NCBI GenBank assembly: GCA_948470475.1
Contig: OX419342.1
Coordinates: 6,891,996-6,955,995, forward strand
Reading direction: 5' to 3'
DNA length: 64,000 bases
Origin: Galaxea fascicularis
Lineage: Eukaryota; Cnidaria; Anthozoa; Scleractinia; Euphylliidae
The notes beneath the pieces are model-generated. The model saw nothing but the letters and a program-made list of their open reading frames with translations, made no database searches and was not told the DNA's origin. A program made the position numbers and the translations under genes. This document shows positions 1-12,198 of the stretch, in pieces (within the stretch, counting starts at the first letter, position 1; each line of letters opens with the position of its first letter).

Positions 1-310
1 TCCGTGGAAGAAATACTGGTTTATGACCACCATTCAAATGGAAGGTTCTGATCAGTACCTTCTAGTGGCGCTGCTACATTCTTATACTGTTAAAGATTCC
101 TTTTGAGTCCGTGGATAAAATCCTCGCGTGTAACCATTCAAACAAAATCTTAACTGAGCAGTACTTCATGATCGTGGTGCTGTTTACTATGCTGCATCAG
201 ATGTCGCTAACGTTTGAGACTGTTGATGAAATGCTTGAGGCAAGCGGTCATCCAAGTAAATGCTACGATAATTGTCTACTGTAGTGCTGTTTGCGCGCTC
301 TGTACAGGGT
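1..310. repeat. Tandem satellite-like repeat, about 105-bp unit, three units
   Basis: Three diverged units start at about 1, 107 and 211. Each begins with a variant of GAGTCCGTGGATGAAATNCT and continues through CATTCAAATGAA, GCAGTACTT and GTGGTGCTGTTTA. Related single units recur at about 1042-1195 and 2779-2881. I see no coding capacity. The type resembles the abundant dispersed and tandem repeats of cnidarian genomes; that family assignment is from general knowledge, not a search. Confidence 0.6.
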
Positions 311-1544
311 GTGTCGATGATAGCGTCGCTGGCCAAAATCCGAAAGTATGATATTCAAAAAGGCCACCACTTGAACACGTGAGACAATCTGTACAACAGT
401 GTCCCTATTGCTTCTGATAAGAAGATAGTACAAAACAAACTTTCCAGCTTTACCGAACCTACTGACACAAAGGCTAAGATTGCAATAAAAAGAATTTTAA
501 AAAAAGCTGAGAGTAAAAAACATATAACTAAAAAAGAATCCAAAAAAATGAAAGAAAAAACATTACTTTCATCTCTGCCCGCGAGATCAGATTCGTTTTG
601 CGCAAGCCAAGCAAAGTCGACTGTTGTCCTGTTACGAGCAAGATAAAGTCATCTGGTGTTAGAAAGATTTAAAAATGTTCTCTTATTAAATAAAAAAAAT
701 TCTGGACGTAAAAGTTGTCTTTGCGATTTCGAGGAGAAATCAGTCGAAAATAAGGTACATGCTAGGTCGGAAAATCATTCAATGATAGCAAAATACATGA
801 CTTACTGATTACTGAAATACTGAAACCGGAATTTGTAACCTTTCTGCCCTCGAGCATGCTCCAAATGTTAAACTACATTCATAGCTTGGCTCAAAGGTAC
901 ACTGGATTGTTCTTACTGTTGTGTTTGGTACTGACATTTTACCGTGCGATAAGGCATTGAAACTCAAGTGAGGAACACTTTCCCGTCAGCAACCTTCCGG
1001 TTGTAAGTTCTAAGTCTGAGGACGAATTCAAAGTGCGATTATCTGAATGAAAGCCACTAAGCTGTACTTCCCCGTGGTACTCTTCGGTATACCGTTCGAG
1101 GTAGTTTTAAATTAAATCCGAAAGTGGGACCGTACGAATGAAAGCTACTCAGCATGCAGTATTTACCGTCTAATGCTATTTATCCTTAATTATAAATCGT
1201 CATTTAAACCAAGTGTTTGATGGATACTTAAGAAAGGCACAACTCCAAACTTGGTAGTACTCGCAAAGTGATAAGATAAGCAATCCCTTCATTCTGGGTA
1301 ACTCCTACAACGGTGAATTGCATTCAAGGTGGGACAAACGAACTCCAAACTGAGGGAAGTAATCTTAAGCTCTGCCTTGCAACTCGATTGATTCAAAGCT
1401 CTAAAGCGAAGCCTAAGTCTTCTCCTGTACTGTATTAACACGCTCTCACGGCAAACAACTGCAGTGCAAGCACGTTAATTCAACCCAGTTCAACGCTGAA
1501 AAGTGACGTCAACATTGCAACGGAGCACAGAGAAGAGTAAGTAT
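311..1544. other. Non-coding 3' flank of the first bZIP gene
   Basis: AT-rich sequence without a credible ORF. It contains degenerate units of the 105-bp satellite (about 1042-1195) and a perfect palindromic CRE, TGACGTCA, at 1504-1511, about 35 bp past the bZIP stop codon. Confidence 0.5.
1504..1511. promoter_or_regulatory. Palindromic CRE/ATF site TGACGTCA
   Basis: Perfect 8-bp CRE consensus, the canonical site for ATF/CREB-type bZIP dimers. It lies just 3' of the first bZIP gene. Function here is inference. Confidence 0.35.
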
Positions 1545-4500
1545 TCAAGCTGGACCGCGTCCAGCGGCTTTTTCCATATTACAGACATGCGCATCAAGCA
1601 TCATTTCAAGTTGTTCACGCTCCGCTGTGAGGTAAGCGATTTCAGATTCCAGCTGACTGTTGGCTGCTTCTAGCTCTTCCGAGGCCTGGCAGGGACAAAG
1701 AAATAAGCACCCATTTCACGTTGTCACGTAAATCAAGACAACATGAGCTCAACTTTATCAAGCAGACGATTATGAAAAATTCAACAATTCTCTCAGTGTT
1801 TTCAGTGCCTATTTGCTTGCACGTATCGCGCAAATTCTTAGGGAACTGCAGAGATCGTTGGTTGTTTCACTCTGAATGTCGTCTATATGCCTGGATCTAC
1901 AAAGAGCGGAGTGTTTCTTCGTATCTGCTATAATTCCACATGACCAAATTCCTGCGACAGTTGGTTGTTAAGAAAAACGCACTACTTTCTCTGTTGTTTG
2001 GCACTTTCCTTTTCTACCGACAGAAATGACACTGCCTGTTCGTGATATTCTTAAGGAAACAACAATTACCTAAGTCCCATATTAAGAATTTTAGCAGAAA
2101 ATGAAAATAATTAACTTCCGTAAAATATTGGCCCGATTTATACTAGAGACGGATCGTCCGTCTGGGACGAACTTGGGCAAAGAACGATAGTTCGTCTGAT
2201 AATTCGTCTGCGTATAAATACGGGCAAACAGACGGATCATCCGTCCAGACGAACTATCTGGATAATTCGTGTTCATCGACGAATTATCCAGATAGTTCGT
2301 CTGGACGGATAATCCGTCTGTTTGCCCGTATTTATACGCAGACGAATTATCAGACGAACTATCGTTCTTTGCCCATGTTCGTCCCAGACGGATGATCCGT
2401 CTCTGGTATAAATCGGGCCATTTATAGAAATACAAAGTTTTCGTGCACGACAGGCCAGTCACTTTCAGTTGGAGGAAAAAGCGTCCACCATACGTCACTT
2501 ACGGAGAGGTGTGAACTTAAACAAAGAAGTTGGAAAGCAAACAGATGACTTGCTTCAAGGAAGCGCAAAACAGGTGTTTTTTTCAGTTTTAGAATGTGAA
2601 TTTCTTTCAATTTAATACAGTGATGCGGCGTTAATATATAAGCCGAAGCTGTTTAATGGCAGCGTCTACTGGGAGGTTAGCTCTCATATAAACATGTCGG
2701 GGTGATCGTCGGAAAGCTTGAGATAGATGTTTAACCCACGACATGTTACCCTTACCCTCGACCGATCCCAACGTGCGACCATTCACATGAAAGCTGTAAG
2801 CATGCAGTGTACTTTCCCGCGTGTGATGTTTATTGTACTGGCAAGGCGGTTCACACTTTTGAGTTAGCGGATAAAATACTAATAAAAGCGACAAAGCAAA
2901 TGAAAGTTACTTAACGGCACTCTCCTATGAGCTATTTAAGGAGTAGCTTCCCTTAGTTTGATCGCACACAAAGTGGTTTTCATATAAATTAGATCTTGAT
3001 AAATTTGGTCTAGTTCATTTTACACTTGCCCAAGACTGGAGTCTTAATATTTCAAAAGCTGATTTTAGAAACGTGTTGGAAAACTTCTACACTAAATTAA
3101 AAGATCACAAATGAACACCAACCTTTCTTAACGTATTGACATGTTCCTTCCTTTTCATTCGACATTTCGAAGCAGCCACCTTATTCCGTTCTCGCCGAAG
3201 CTTTCGTCTTTGTTCTTCGTCCGGGGTGAGCTGCATCAGTGGAAAGAAAAAAGCGCGAATGATTATATGTAGAGGAACAACCAAAGAAGACGCTAAAGAA
3301 GTACAAGCACAAATAAGGAAGTACAAAATCACTTAATTTACCTAGCCTCTTGAAGAAGTTGACGATAAATCAGATAAGCACTTCTTACATAAACATAACT
3401 CATAGATAGATAATGGCAGGTCTTTAACCGGGGGGTGAAGTTATGGTGACCATACTCCGAGTGGGTAACGCGCTTTAAAAATATTTCTTATCGTCGTTTA
3501 TAATTTCTAGTCATTTAAAGTAATTTACAGAGTGTATGTCTTCCCCGTAGGCGCAAAGAATGGCTTTTACCCAAAAAAAATTGTTAATTAAAATCAGGTC
3601 ACAAACAACATTTTTTATCTGCCGATTGGTTATAGAAGAGTGTCTTGTTCTCCCACGGAATGCATGTCTTGTCCCCCCTAAACACCTGTCAGAAACAACT
3701 GGCGTGAAATATGTAAACATTTTCCTTGCTTACTGGGTCGGACCAACGGGCGTAACCACCCGGCGAGAAATGATTTAAAGACACTAACTGAAATTTCTCG
3801 AGCGTGGAGTTGACTTCTTTTTGACCTTTAAGGAGAGGATTTAAAACTTATTTGTTTAGGCTTGGCTGAATTGTACAATGGATTGTTTCTGGGGCGTTAA
3901 TGCATGGTGCCATTAAGGTTACATGATGACCAAAGGATTTTACGGTTTTTATGACCCTCTGTGAGAAATGAATTCTCTGTACCTAGCATAAGGATCCCGT
4001 GAAATTGAAAAGGCACTGATAAAATTCTTTGATGATCAACTGATTCAGCTGAGAAGGCTAACCGGGCATCAAAATTCCCTGATTAGTTCATTTTCGCTTG
4101 TCACTTTAGCTAAAGCCTTCGATGTTCTATTCAAATGATTCTCTCCAAAGAAAACGGTTTCGCTCGTGGTATGCTGGGTACACAGAAATACTGTAGACCT
4201 TGAATTTAAAAATTGCCGGACTTAACCGACTTCGAGCTGGGCCCGGGAACTGCAATTCCTGATATAAATCTCTGTTAATTTTCTGCTCAATGTGCAACGA
4301 ATTTAATCAACCAGTTTGCACATGGTCATTGGCGGTCAGGTCCTGTTTTTATTCCATTAAGTTCTTATTTTTATTTCATTAAGTTCTGGGCGATATTGCG
4401 GATATTCACACGCAATCCTGTCCCTTTGGCAATATTCACAAGGTGTTTTTCAATAGCGTTCTTAACAGATCTGAGACCCTAGCTTTTCTATGTGATCGCC

Positions 4501-7500
4501 AGGATCGTCAATGTGTTGCCGACGATGAGAAGCAAATTTCTTGACCAGCTTAGTAACGGAGCAACGCTCTTTGCTTGTGGCTTGCTTTCGCGGTTGGATT
4601 TCGTGCCTTCGCCATGTATTGTTTTGGGGCCCTTCAGCTGAACTTCACCGACACACTCTGGACCTTTATTAAGGCAAAGTATGTTTCATTTTAGGTTCCA
4701 TGGTTCGTTCCAAGCGCTAAAACCAACTGTGCAAGGAGAAAACACTCTCTGCAGTACCTCGGAGTCACGTTTTGGCTCAAACAGCAATTCCTCTTCGGTT
4801 GCGGTGGTTAATCTGGCTTCTTGTGAGTGACTGCCTTTGCGAGGTTCTATACGGGCTTTCTCTTCTTGAAAATCGGAGAACGTATCTTGGAACAAATTAA
4901 AAGATTAATTTTCGTCTTTCGGGTACCTTTCGGCTCGTAAACTCTGCCATCTTTCCCTTTCGTATACAGCTGAATTTGCGGAGGAGGATGTTGAGGTTGG
5001 CGGCTGGGATGATTCTGCCTCTCCGAGCGACGAACAAAATCTTTTCCAGCGGGTGCGTATTCTGGTCGTGGTTTCCAACCTTTGTTCTTAGTCGATATTT
5101 CTTCGTCTTCACTGTTGTGTTTCCGTAATCACTGTTTTCTTCTTCGCGATAATAAGACTCACTTTTGCTATCAGTGATAGCTCTCCTTATCCGGCCTAAT
5201 CTATAAGACCGTTTGACACATTTCTATTGTTTACATTTTAAGTCGTTTTTTGTTGCAACAAACGTTTTTACTACTGCCCTAGCAGTGTTCATAACAGTTA
5301 CTGCGATGATCACCCACATCTTCATTCATAAATCCCCTCTAAGGGAGTGGTCAATTAAGTATTTATTATTATTATTTTTATTTATTATTTATTATTATTA
5401 ACTACCAAAGTATCATAACATAGAGGGCGTATTTCCAAATGCCAGTTTTTACTGGCTTTTGTTCGGAACCAGTTTAGCTGTGAGCAACAAAATCAATCGG
5501 GAGTTTCTCTCTCAGGCTTACCGGGCCGATAGTTGCCGATTATTGTCTTCCATGTTAAATTTGTTTTATAATTTTCCGCGCGGCAACTATCAGTCGGTAC
5601 ATACCCTCGACAGAACTCACACAATTGTTCAAAATATAAAATACTTGTTGATTCTTGGAATCCTTGGAGCAGTAATCGAGCTTTGGGCAATCCAGACCGT
5701 GAGCAGCTCTCTTGGATTCTATGACGTAACGGAGTTCAAGCTTGACTGGAAGGTCTGCGATCTCGAAATTAGGATCCATCGGCACAATACTACCGTCTGG
5801 GACTGGGTTTCCTACGCTTCGAATAACGGACCCAGGCTCCGTATACAATCCAATGCTGGGCTGAGAAAAGAATGTTGTTAGAAATGTCAGGTTAGACGCA
5901 TGCGATGTTAGTAACTAAATAGAATTATCGCAAAGCGCATTTAAATAAGCAATAATATTGGAGACATCAATCACGTCACTAGTTGCAGTGTAAAAATTGG
6001 CTACTAGTAAATAATGGCGGAAATACAGGGATTGAAGTTTCCGTGAATAAACCACAGTTTACTATTTAGTGCTGATCTGTAATCAGCCAAGTTTACTCGG
6101 TAACAACATAAAGTTCAACCCAACTACCCCATGCAGAATACGTCGCGAGATTTAACTTAAAACCTTGTCAAATTTGACTATCTTTAATGAGCGCTTTGAG
6201 AAAAACTGAGATATAGCTACTGGAAAACTTTCAAGAGCTGCTGAGCCAGGAGCTCCTAAACTGAGGTAAATTGTGAAAGGATGCAACGGAACAAAGAGAA
6301 AATGCGATGAACTCCCTTTCTTGTATTTTAAGTTTTATCGAGTAAAAATCGACGCTTGTGCCTGGATAGCTCATGTGTAATATTTCAGTTCAAAGCTGGC
6401 AGATCTAGAAGGTTCAGTGCGTAAGCCATTCTTTTCAAGGGGAACAATGGATATCACTTGGTATTTGACACTCTCAGGACATAGCGATGGTAAACCTCGA
6501 CTGGAACCTAGGGTTAGAATTACAGAACTTTGGCCTTGGGGTTGGGGTTAGTGTTGGTGTTTGGGCGTCCACAAGTCACGTGACAAACATTCTTGCCACA
6601 CTGCAGCACTCTGGGGTGACTATCCATACGGCTCTATGCACACAAAACCCAAAACGGTTTGCACCAACATGGTTATTTTAAAGCTGGCCATCCCCCTCCC
6701 CACCTTACTTGCAGTTTGCGCTTTGATGCAGCATTGAGCCCTGCAAGGCTTTTTCCAACCTAACTCCTCCTCTAACTTCTTATCCTTTACTTAGATTTGC
6801 ACAAGACTTTCTAGTTTTACTACCCCCATAAATTATTATTAGTTTGTACAGTGTGTGACATTTTAATGAGGGTCCAAAATAGCTTTGGCGGGATGCGGGA
6901 TGAGGCTTAAAATCAAGGCGGGATGCGGGATACGAAAAATTTTAGGGGCGGGATACGGGATGAAACTTTCCTGGCGAGACCGGGATGCTTGTATTTTCGC
7001 AGGCGGGATGTGGGATGTTTAAAAAATTAATGGCGGGATGCGGGATGGAACACGTGAAAAAAGACCTTCAAAAACGGCCATAAAACCTCTTTCAGCAAGA
7101 TCTCTGTTGATAAAGGAAGTTTTATTTTGGTACACGGTGCTCAGTGGCGATCTGTTTATACTAAAATAAATACTTTATGATGCATCTGTCATTACGCGGA
7201 GTGCGATTGGTTGGTGCCGGGACCCAATTTGACCCCAATTTGGATCAATTTGCGTGTACATCGGTGTTCGTGTTCGTCCATTCGTCCAAGGCGCGCAGAT
7301 ACTGATCTGACTGATACCTTGTTTTACAATGTGAAATGAGTTTGTAGACTCTTAAAACAGCTTACATTTTTTGACTTTTTTAAAGGTCACTTTAACTCTT
7401 AAAATCTTTCAGTTGTTTGAAGTTGAAAGTAGGGTATTTATTGTACTGCGCGAACAGAATCTTGTTGGTTTGTCTTAGTGAAAACAAGACAGCATGCAAA

Positions 7501-10500
7501 TAGACCAAATAATTACTATCTGCTTGTTAGACCATCGCTCAAAGATCGGCAATATGAAACGCATGTCACGATAAAACAACAGATAGGAGATAGGACAAAG
7601 AGCACGCTATTTCATCAATATATATTTTATTTAGAATTATCTCCACGGTTTGACTAGTTTACTTTATAGATTATAGAGGTCGGGTCGAGGTCGTTTCTGG
7701 GCATGATAGCGACACCGCCAGTAGCCTCAGGCTCATCGGAGGCAGAAAAGGAAGAAGGTGATGCGAAGGTTTTGTAGGAGAGGAAAGTGGTTTGGGAAAC
7801 CAGCAGGTTACTCGAGATGTCAACTTTCTAGTCGGTGTAACATCCCGATTTGGTCGTCCAGTACGGTTTAACAGTCGACTTGTTTTTTTAATTTCTGTAT
7901 ACCTTAAGTGGCCCTAGATGAACCGAAGCTCACGTAAGTAATTCTCTGAATACGTATAAAAATTAAATTAATTATTAAAATCTGAATTGCCATTGAGCTA
8001 ATCAGTCACAGTTAGTTAAAATGGGTATAAAATTGACTTTCTTATTTACTATAACGATGAATACTTACGGAGTTTTATGGCGGGATCGGGATGGAGGCTG
8101 TCGATATGGCGGGATGGCGGGATAAGGCCGAAAAGGGTGGCGGGATGCGGGATTGCAAAACCCTATTTTGGACCCTCTTTAATGGCAGCATACTGACAGA
8201 AAAAGTCGAAGTGTGAGGGTTACAAACAACGAGAAGAGGAAAGCTGTCTTTATCCGATGCGGTCCAACTCAAAAATCGGGCAAAAGGATTTCGAGTTGAA
8301 CAAGAATTGAACCTATGAACTTCCGATTACTAGTTACGGATGCTCTACTGATGAACTACAGGAGACTAGAAGCTTAGGCTATTACACCTGGTCCACGCGA
8401 CAGATGTCCTGCACATTCAATTTATACTGCCTTGTAACCTCATTTCTTCCTTTTCTTTCTTTTCTCTTTCAACTACGTTATAGAATTTTTGTCTAATTAT
8501 TTTAATTGACTCGTCGAGACTAGCTAAAGCTAGTTGCGGTTCAGACCTGTATATTTATGTTATTTTCTAAGAAACAAAGCTTGACTAAGTGATTGTTTGA
8601 CTATTACCGAATCTGAATATTGGTAGCTGAAATATTGGTGATGAGATTAAAATGGTAAAATTCTAGCTTGCTAGATGAATAAAATATGTGATTGTTCTCG
8701 CATCTCCGATATTAGAGCGTCCGAACAAAAAAACTAATCGGAAGGTTCTGGGTTTGACTCCTGTTGCGGGGGAAGAAGAGTGTCGAATTCGTCAGCATGA
8801 CCTGCATATGACATATACGTATTCAAGTTTAGCTGCTCGAAAGCCGACTAACAAGAGCCACGAGCAAGTAAAAGTTAAAGTGCACCTAACCCCAAAATAT
8901 TTTTTTCGCTAAAACAAATCTTTCCACCTGTTTGAAAAGCATTGCGCTCTTTTTTGTTCTTTTTTGCAAAATGTTGGCTATTTATAGGCTTCCAAACTTA
9001 CAAAAAATAAGCATCATTTGGTACATGACCGAGTGAGAAGGGGCGTGGGTCTATTCTTGAATTGACGTCATAAACTGATTTGCATCGCATTAAGTCTTTG
9101 TAAACATTCATGCAAATCAACATTTGGCAAAAAAGAACAAAAAAGAGCGCAATGCTTTTCCAACAGGTGCAAAGATTTGTTTTAGCGAAAAAAGTATTTT
9201 GCGGTTAGGTGCACTTTAACCCTTTGCATCCCAACAGTGACAACCGACTAAATTCTCCTCACCATATCACCAGTTTGTCAATAATACAGGGTATGAGAAT
9301 ACAGGAAATGATCAGCAGAGATCAGTTGAGTTAACGCTTTTACAAATTCTCCCTACATGTAACACACGAAATATGAGACAACTGTAAGGAGAATACACAT
9401 GTTCATATTGGGAATAAAAGCGGGGTTGACAGGGGTTTTCACCTCGTTCGTTGACGTCTGTAAAAGCAAATCTTCGGAAGGTAAGGAAAAGAAAATCTTT
9501 ATGATTAGTACTTTAACTGAAAGTCAAATTTTTAGTAACAATGGGTTAGCTTGACTTTTAATCGTGCATGCTTTGACCAGCTGCGCCCAGAACATGAAGA
9601 AAGCAAGGAAAAGAAGTATGCCCGATAAAAGTCTCAGGAAAGGCGGCCAAACAATGCCAATTGTACTATCGCCGTTTTGGAGACGGCCTTTCTCTATTTG
9701 GCTTTTAATTCCTTCGCGGTGTAAATCAACACATGGGTGGCCGGTAAGAATGAAACATTAACCACGATGTCTTAAGTTTAAGGAGATGAATTCGTCACAA
9801 GAGCGGAGGCTTGACAATGGCAGTTAAAGGCATTCATGTTAAGAGTACTTGCCCTTCTTACTAATTGCCCAATAAAATAACTAATCAACCCCTACTGTGC
9901 AAGAAGTCGAGATTAATAAGTACTCAGCCTCGACTACCTGCAGATGCGAGCTACTGAATCCTCTTGGTTTGGTAGAGTGATAAACTTTGTCTTTATTCTC
10001 TATGATTAACAACTAAGTTTTCGAAGTCGTTCACGCATTAAGAAGAATGGTGGTTTTAAATTTCAGTACATCAGATCTATTTTTGTGCAGAATTTTGTCA
10101 TCCTGCGACATGAGTTAAAAAGAAATGGCACGGATTTAAGGAAACATTTATTCAACCCTCATGTGTAAGTTGAATCTATAACACAAATAAATTGAATAAA
10201 CTTTTTAACGCATGGTATTAATTTTGTTACTATAAGAACCGTATCATTCGTATGTATTATCAAGCAATCTGGGACCCCGGGTGCAGGTTCGATTCAAGAG
10301 CTTGTCATCTTGGCTTGTTTAGTAACAGGTGGCCAATTATTTCACCCATAACAAACCTGAGCTCGTTAATTCTTTCACCTAGGAAAACCATTATTGTCGA
10401 TAATTAGTTCACATTTCTTGAGCAGAACAGTTTTCCATCAGCAGGAAGCATTCGTTGTCCAAACTTGCTTCAAACGCGCTTACGAACAACGTTACCTTCC

Positions 10501-10818
10501 TCGCTATGATCGCGGCCTTGTCAAAATACCCTGATAACAAACGACACTTAGTTTCAATTAGCCCCGATGGCCGGTATCGCAGGTAAATATTATAGTCAAA
10601 GTATGAAGTGTGGATATCTCGCCATAATCTGTTAGAATAAAAACAGAGGCGACTTCGTCCTATGTACTGCAATCGTTTTTTCCACAATGAACATTCTGTA
10701 ATCCCCGAAAGCGATATTTTCTAAATCGTTTGTAGAGCTCCAGCTAGCGTGATTAGCTCGTGTATTGCAGTAATGTCACAAGTATAGCCCTTACCTGTGA
10801 GCTTACTGGAAAATCCAT
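1545..10818 (-). CDS. ATF3-like bZIP transcription factor (paralog 1), four exons
   Basis: Nuclear DNA-binding bZIP protein of the ATF3/JDP2/FOS type, predicted 162 aa. Coding exons: 10818-10795 (MDFPVSSQ), 5860-5645 (72 codons), 3230-3123 (36 codons) and 1685-1545 (46 codons plus TGA). All introns are phase 0 with GT..AG ends. Residues 81-116 are the basic region with the invariant N-K-V-A-A-S-K-C-R at 96-104. The zipper has five leucines at exact heptad spacing (LRK.., EEL, SQL, AYL, EQL) and ends D-A-H-V-C, the counterpart of the ATF3/FOS His-x-x-x-Cys tail. Exon 2 carries [20 protein letters not shown], which matches the conserved N-terminal VKEELRFAIQNKH motif of ATF3. The last three exons are firm. 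The first is the weakest: it was picked because it gives a phase-0 ATG exon with a good donor (CAG|GTAAGG) and an in-frame stop just upstream. Intron 1 (4.9 kb) and intron 3 are full of foldback elements. Likely a dimerising regulator at CRE/AP-1 sites; the partner is unknown. Confidence 0.8.
2129..2420. mobile_element. Foldback MITE, near-perfect 140-bp inverted repeat, GACGGATNATCCGTC word array
   Basis: The termini are TGGCCCGATTTATACTAGAG and its reverse complement (TATAAATCGGGCCA). The two arms of about 140 bp differ at only about four positions and meet at a short loop (GTTCATC) near 2270. The arms are built from short self-complementary words (GACGGATCGTCCGTC, GACGGATCATCCGTC, GACGAATTATC, GACGAACTATC). 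An ATT trinucleotide flanks GGCC..GGCC on both sides, consistent with a 3-bp target duplication. The element lies in intron 3 of bZIP gene 1. The open frame across it is a by-product of the repeat. Confidence 0.85.
6867..8178. mobile_element. Non-autonomous DNA transposon with TTAA target duplication and GGCGGGATGCGGGAT arrays
   Basis: Inverted ends (T/A)GAGGGTCCAAAATAG and CTATTTTGGACCCTCT are flanked by TTAA at 6863-6866 and 8179-8182. TTAA duplication is typical of piggyBac- and Kolobok-type elements; no transposase ORF is visible. Subterminal blocks at about 6887-7050 and 8078-8155 hold repeated GGCGGGATGCGGGAT words, all in the same orientation. Inserted in intron 1 of bZIP gene 1. Confidence 0.75.
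8879..9215. mobile_element. TTAA-flanked MITE with about 100-bp terminal inverted repeats
   Basis: Ends AGTGCACCTAACC and GGTTAGGTGCACT are flanked by TTAA (8875-8878 and 9216-9219). The inverted arms are about 100 bp and include CGCTAAAACAAATCTTT and AAAAGAGCGCAATGCTTTT. There is no coding capacity. The central part holds a perfect CRE (9063-9070). Lies in intron 1 of bZIP gene 1. Confidence 0.8.
9063..9070. promoter_or_regulatory. CRE/ATF site TGACGTCA inside a TTAA MITE
   Basis: Perfect palindromic CRE in the unique centre of the MITE in intron 1 of bZIP gene 1. If bound, the mobile element would have delivered a bZIP site into a bZIP gene; this is inference. Confidence 0.35.
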
Positions 10819-12198
10819 GTCCTATTTCCTGTCCTCTTAAGTCGTGCCTCATCAACGCGCAACCTAAAAACAATTTGGCTGGGTTTTCCGCGTACTTAGA
10901 ATTAATACGAAGTAGAAACTGACGCCACCAAGAAGCTCTTTCAATGTAACACTTATTTGGGGACTGATGACATTGTCAATATTGAATTTATCACCTTGTT
11001 CATTTCGGCTAATTGACGCCATCAATATCTGTACAGTTCCGCGTCGACCAATCAGCGAAGAGTATATGGGATAGACAAATTTAGAAACAAATGCCACTCT
11101 AGAAGTTTGTGCAAATAAAACCAGGCGAAGAGTCGTAGTTGAAATTGATACCACGAGGACGACAGCGCGTCCAAATGATTTAAATTACAAATACATAGAA
11201 GATACCATTATTGCTCTTGTGGAAGAGCCTATGACAACGACGCAACCGCTAATGAATCAAGGGGTGGGCAACGAATAAATTTCCGCAAATGTTGCATAAC
11301 AATATTGCACATTTACGGACAAAGAAATTATCAAGAAATTATTCTCCCGCGCTATTTGGAATCTAGAAATACTGACGATTTTTGCGGTTATTTTTATACT
11401 TTTATTTTATTTCTTTTTGTTTTCTCGAATATTCAGGGAATATTTGGTGTCAATTATTGCAGGTCCTCACCCTTCATTAACACCTTCACTTCTGCCAAGA
11501 GCAGTTACAAAAGGCTGAATTTGCAAAATTTGCGCTACAGGGAAAAAACGTGACCAATCTCTTTTTAAAGAATTAGTAGATAGCAAACTAATATCAAAGG
11601 ATGGGGCCACGAGAAGTATCGTTGCTGAAAGAATGAGCAACTTCTCTTCCAATCCCGTTACCTTCTTGACTTCCAGAAACAGCTGGTAAATTCTCACTTC
11701 CGTTTTTAGGTTGACTTCCGGTACCTGCTGCCGTCCGCGGCAACGAATCTTCAAAGATCAACGGTGCCTTACAACATTCTTTTTAAAAATCCCATAACTA
11801 TGTAACTCGCTCGGGCTAAAAGCTCTCGGTTGTCGAATGTGTCCGACTGCACACTTAGCCCTCCCCTAACCCAACATTAACGTATGAACTTATTCACAAC
11901 TTGCACAATACCATAATGCAATCTGTTTTGGGGGTTCTTTACATAAAAACAATACAAGTTAATTTACTCTTGGGACTGTATCATGCTTCAGTGAACAGGA
12001 TACCCATTGTTTTAATGCAAATAACCCCCCTCCCCCCCCCCCCCCCAAGATGAACGGTATTATGGGATTTGTGCAAGTAGTGTATTAGCCTATCATAACT
12101 TGTTTGGTTAAGGGAGGGGTAGGTGCGCAGATGTTCAGATGCTGCCATTGATCCGAGAAATCTAATCCTATGGTGGCTGTTCATGACTTTTAATCCGG
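10819..12198. other. Non-coding interval between bZIP gene 1 and the GPCR pseudogene
   Basis: No supported gene. Around 11846-11910 and 12005-12140 are copies of a dispersed repeat with pyrimidine/purine runs (CCCTCCCCTAACCCAACATTAA and GGGAGGGGTAGGTGC), including a poly-C run near 12023-12046. The same family recurs as an inverted pair at 31.3-31.45 kb. Confidence 0.5.

Noticed and set aside
2129..2420. CRISPR-like array
   Set aside because: The repeats are palindromic words inside one foldback structure in a eukaryotic intron, with no regular spacer.
2091..2498. 135-codon minus-strand frame
   Set aside because: It runs straight through the foldback MITE at 2129-2420; its Asn/Tyr/Asp-rich repeats are a translation of the word array.
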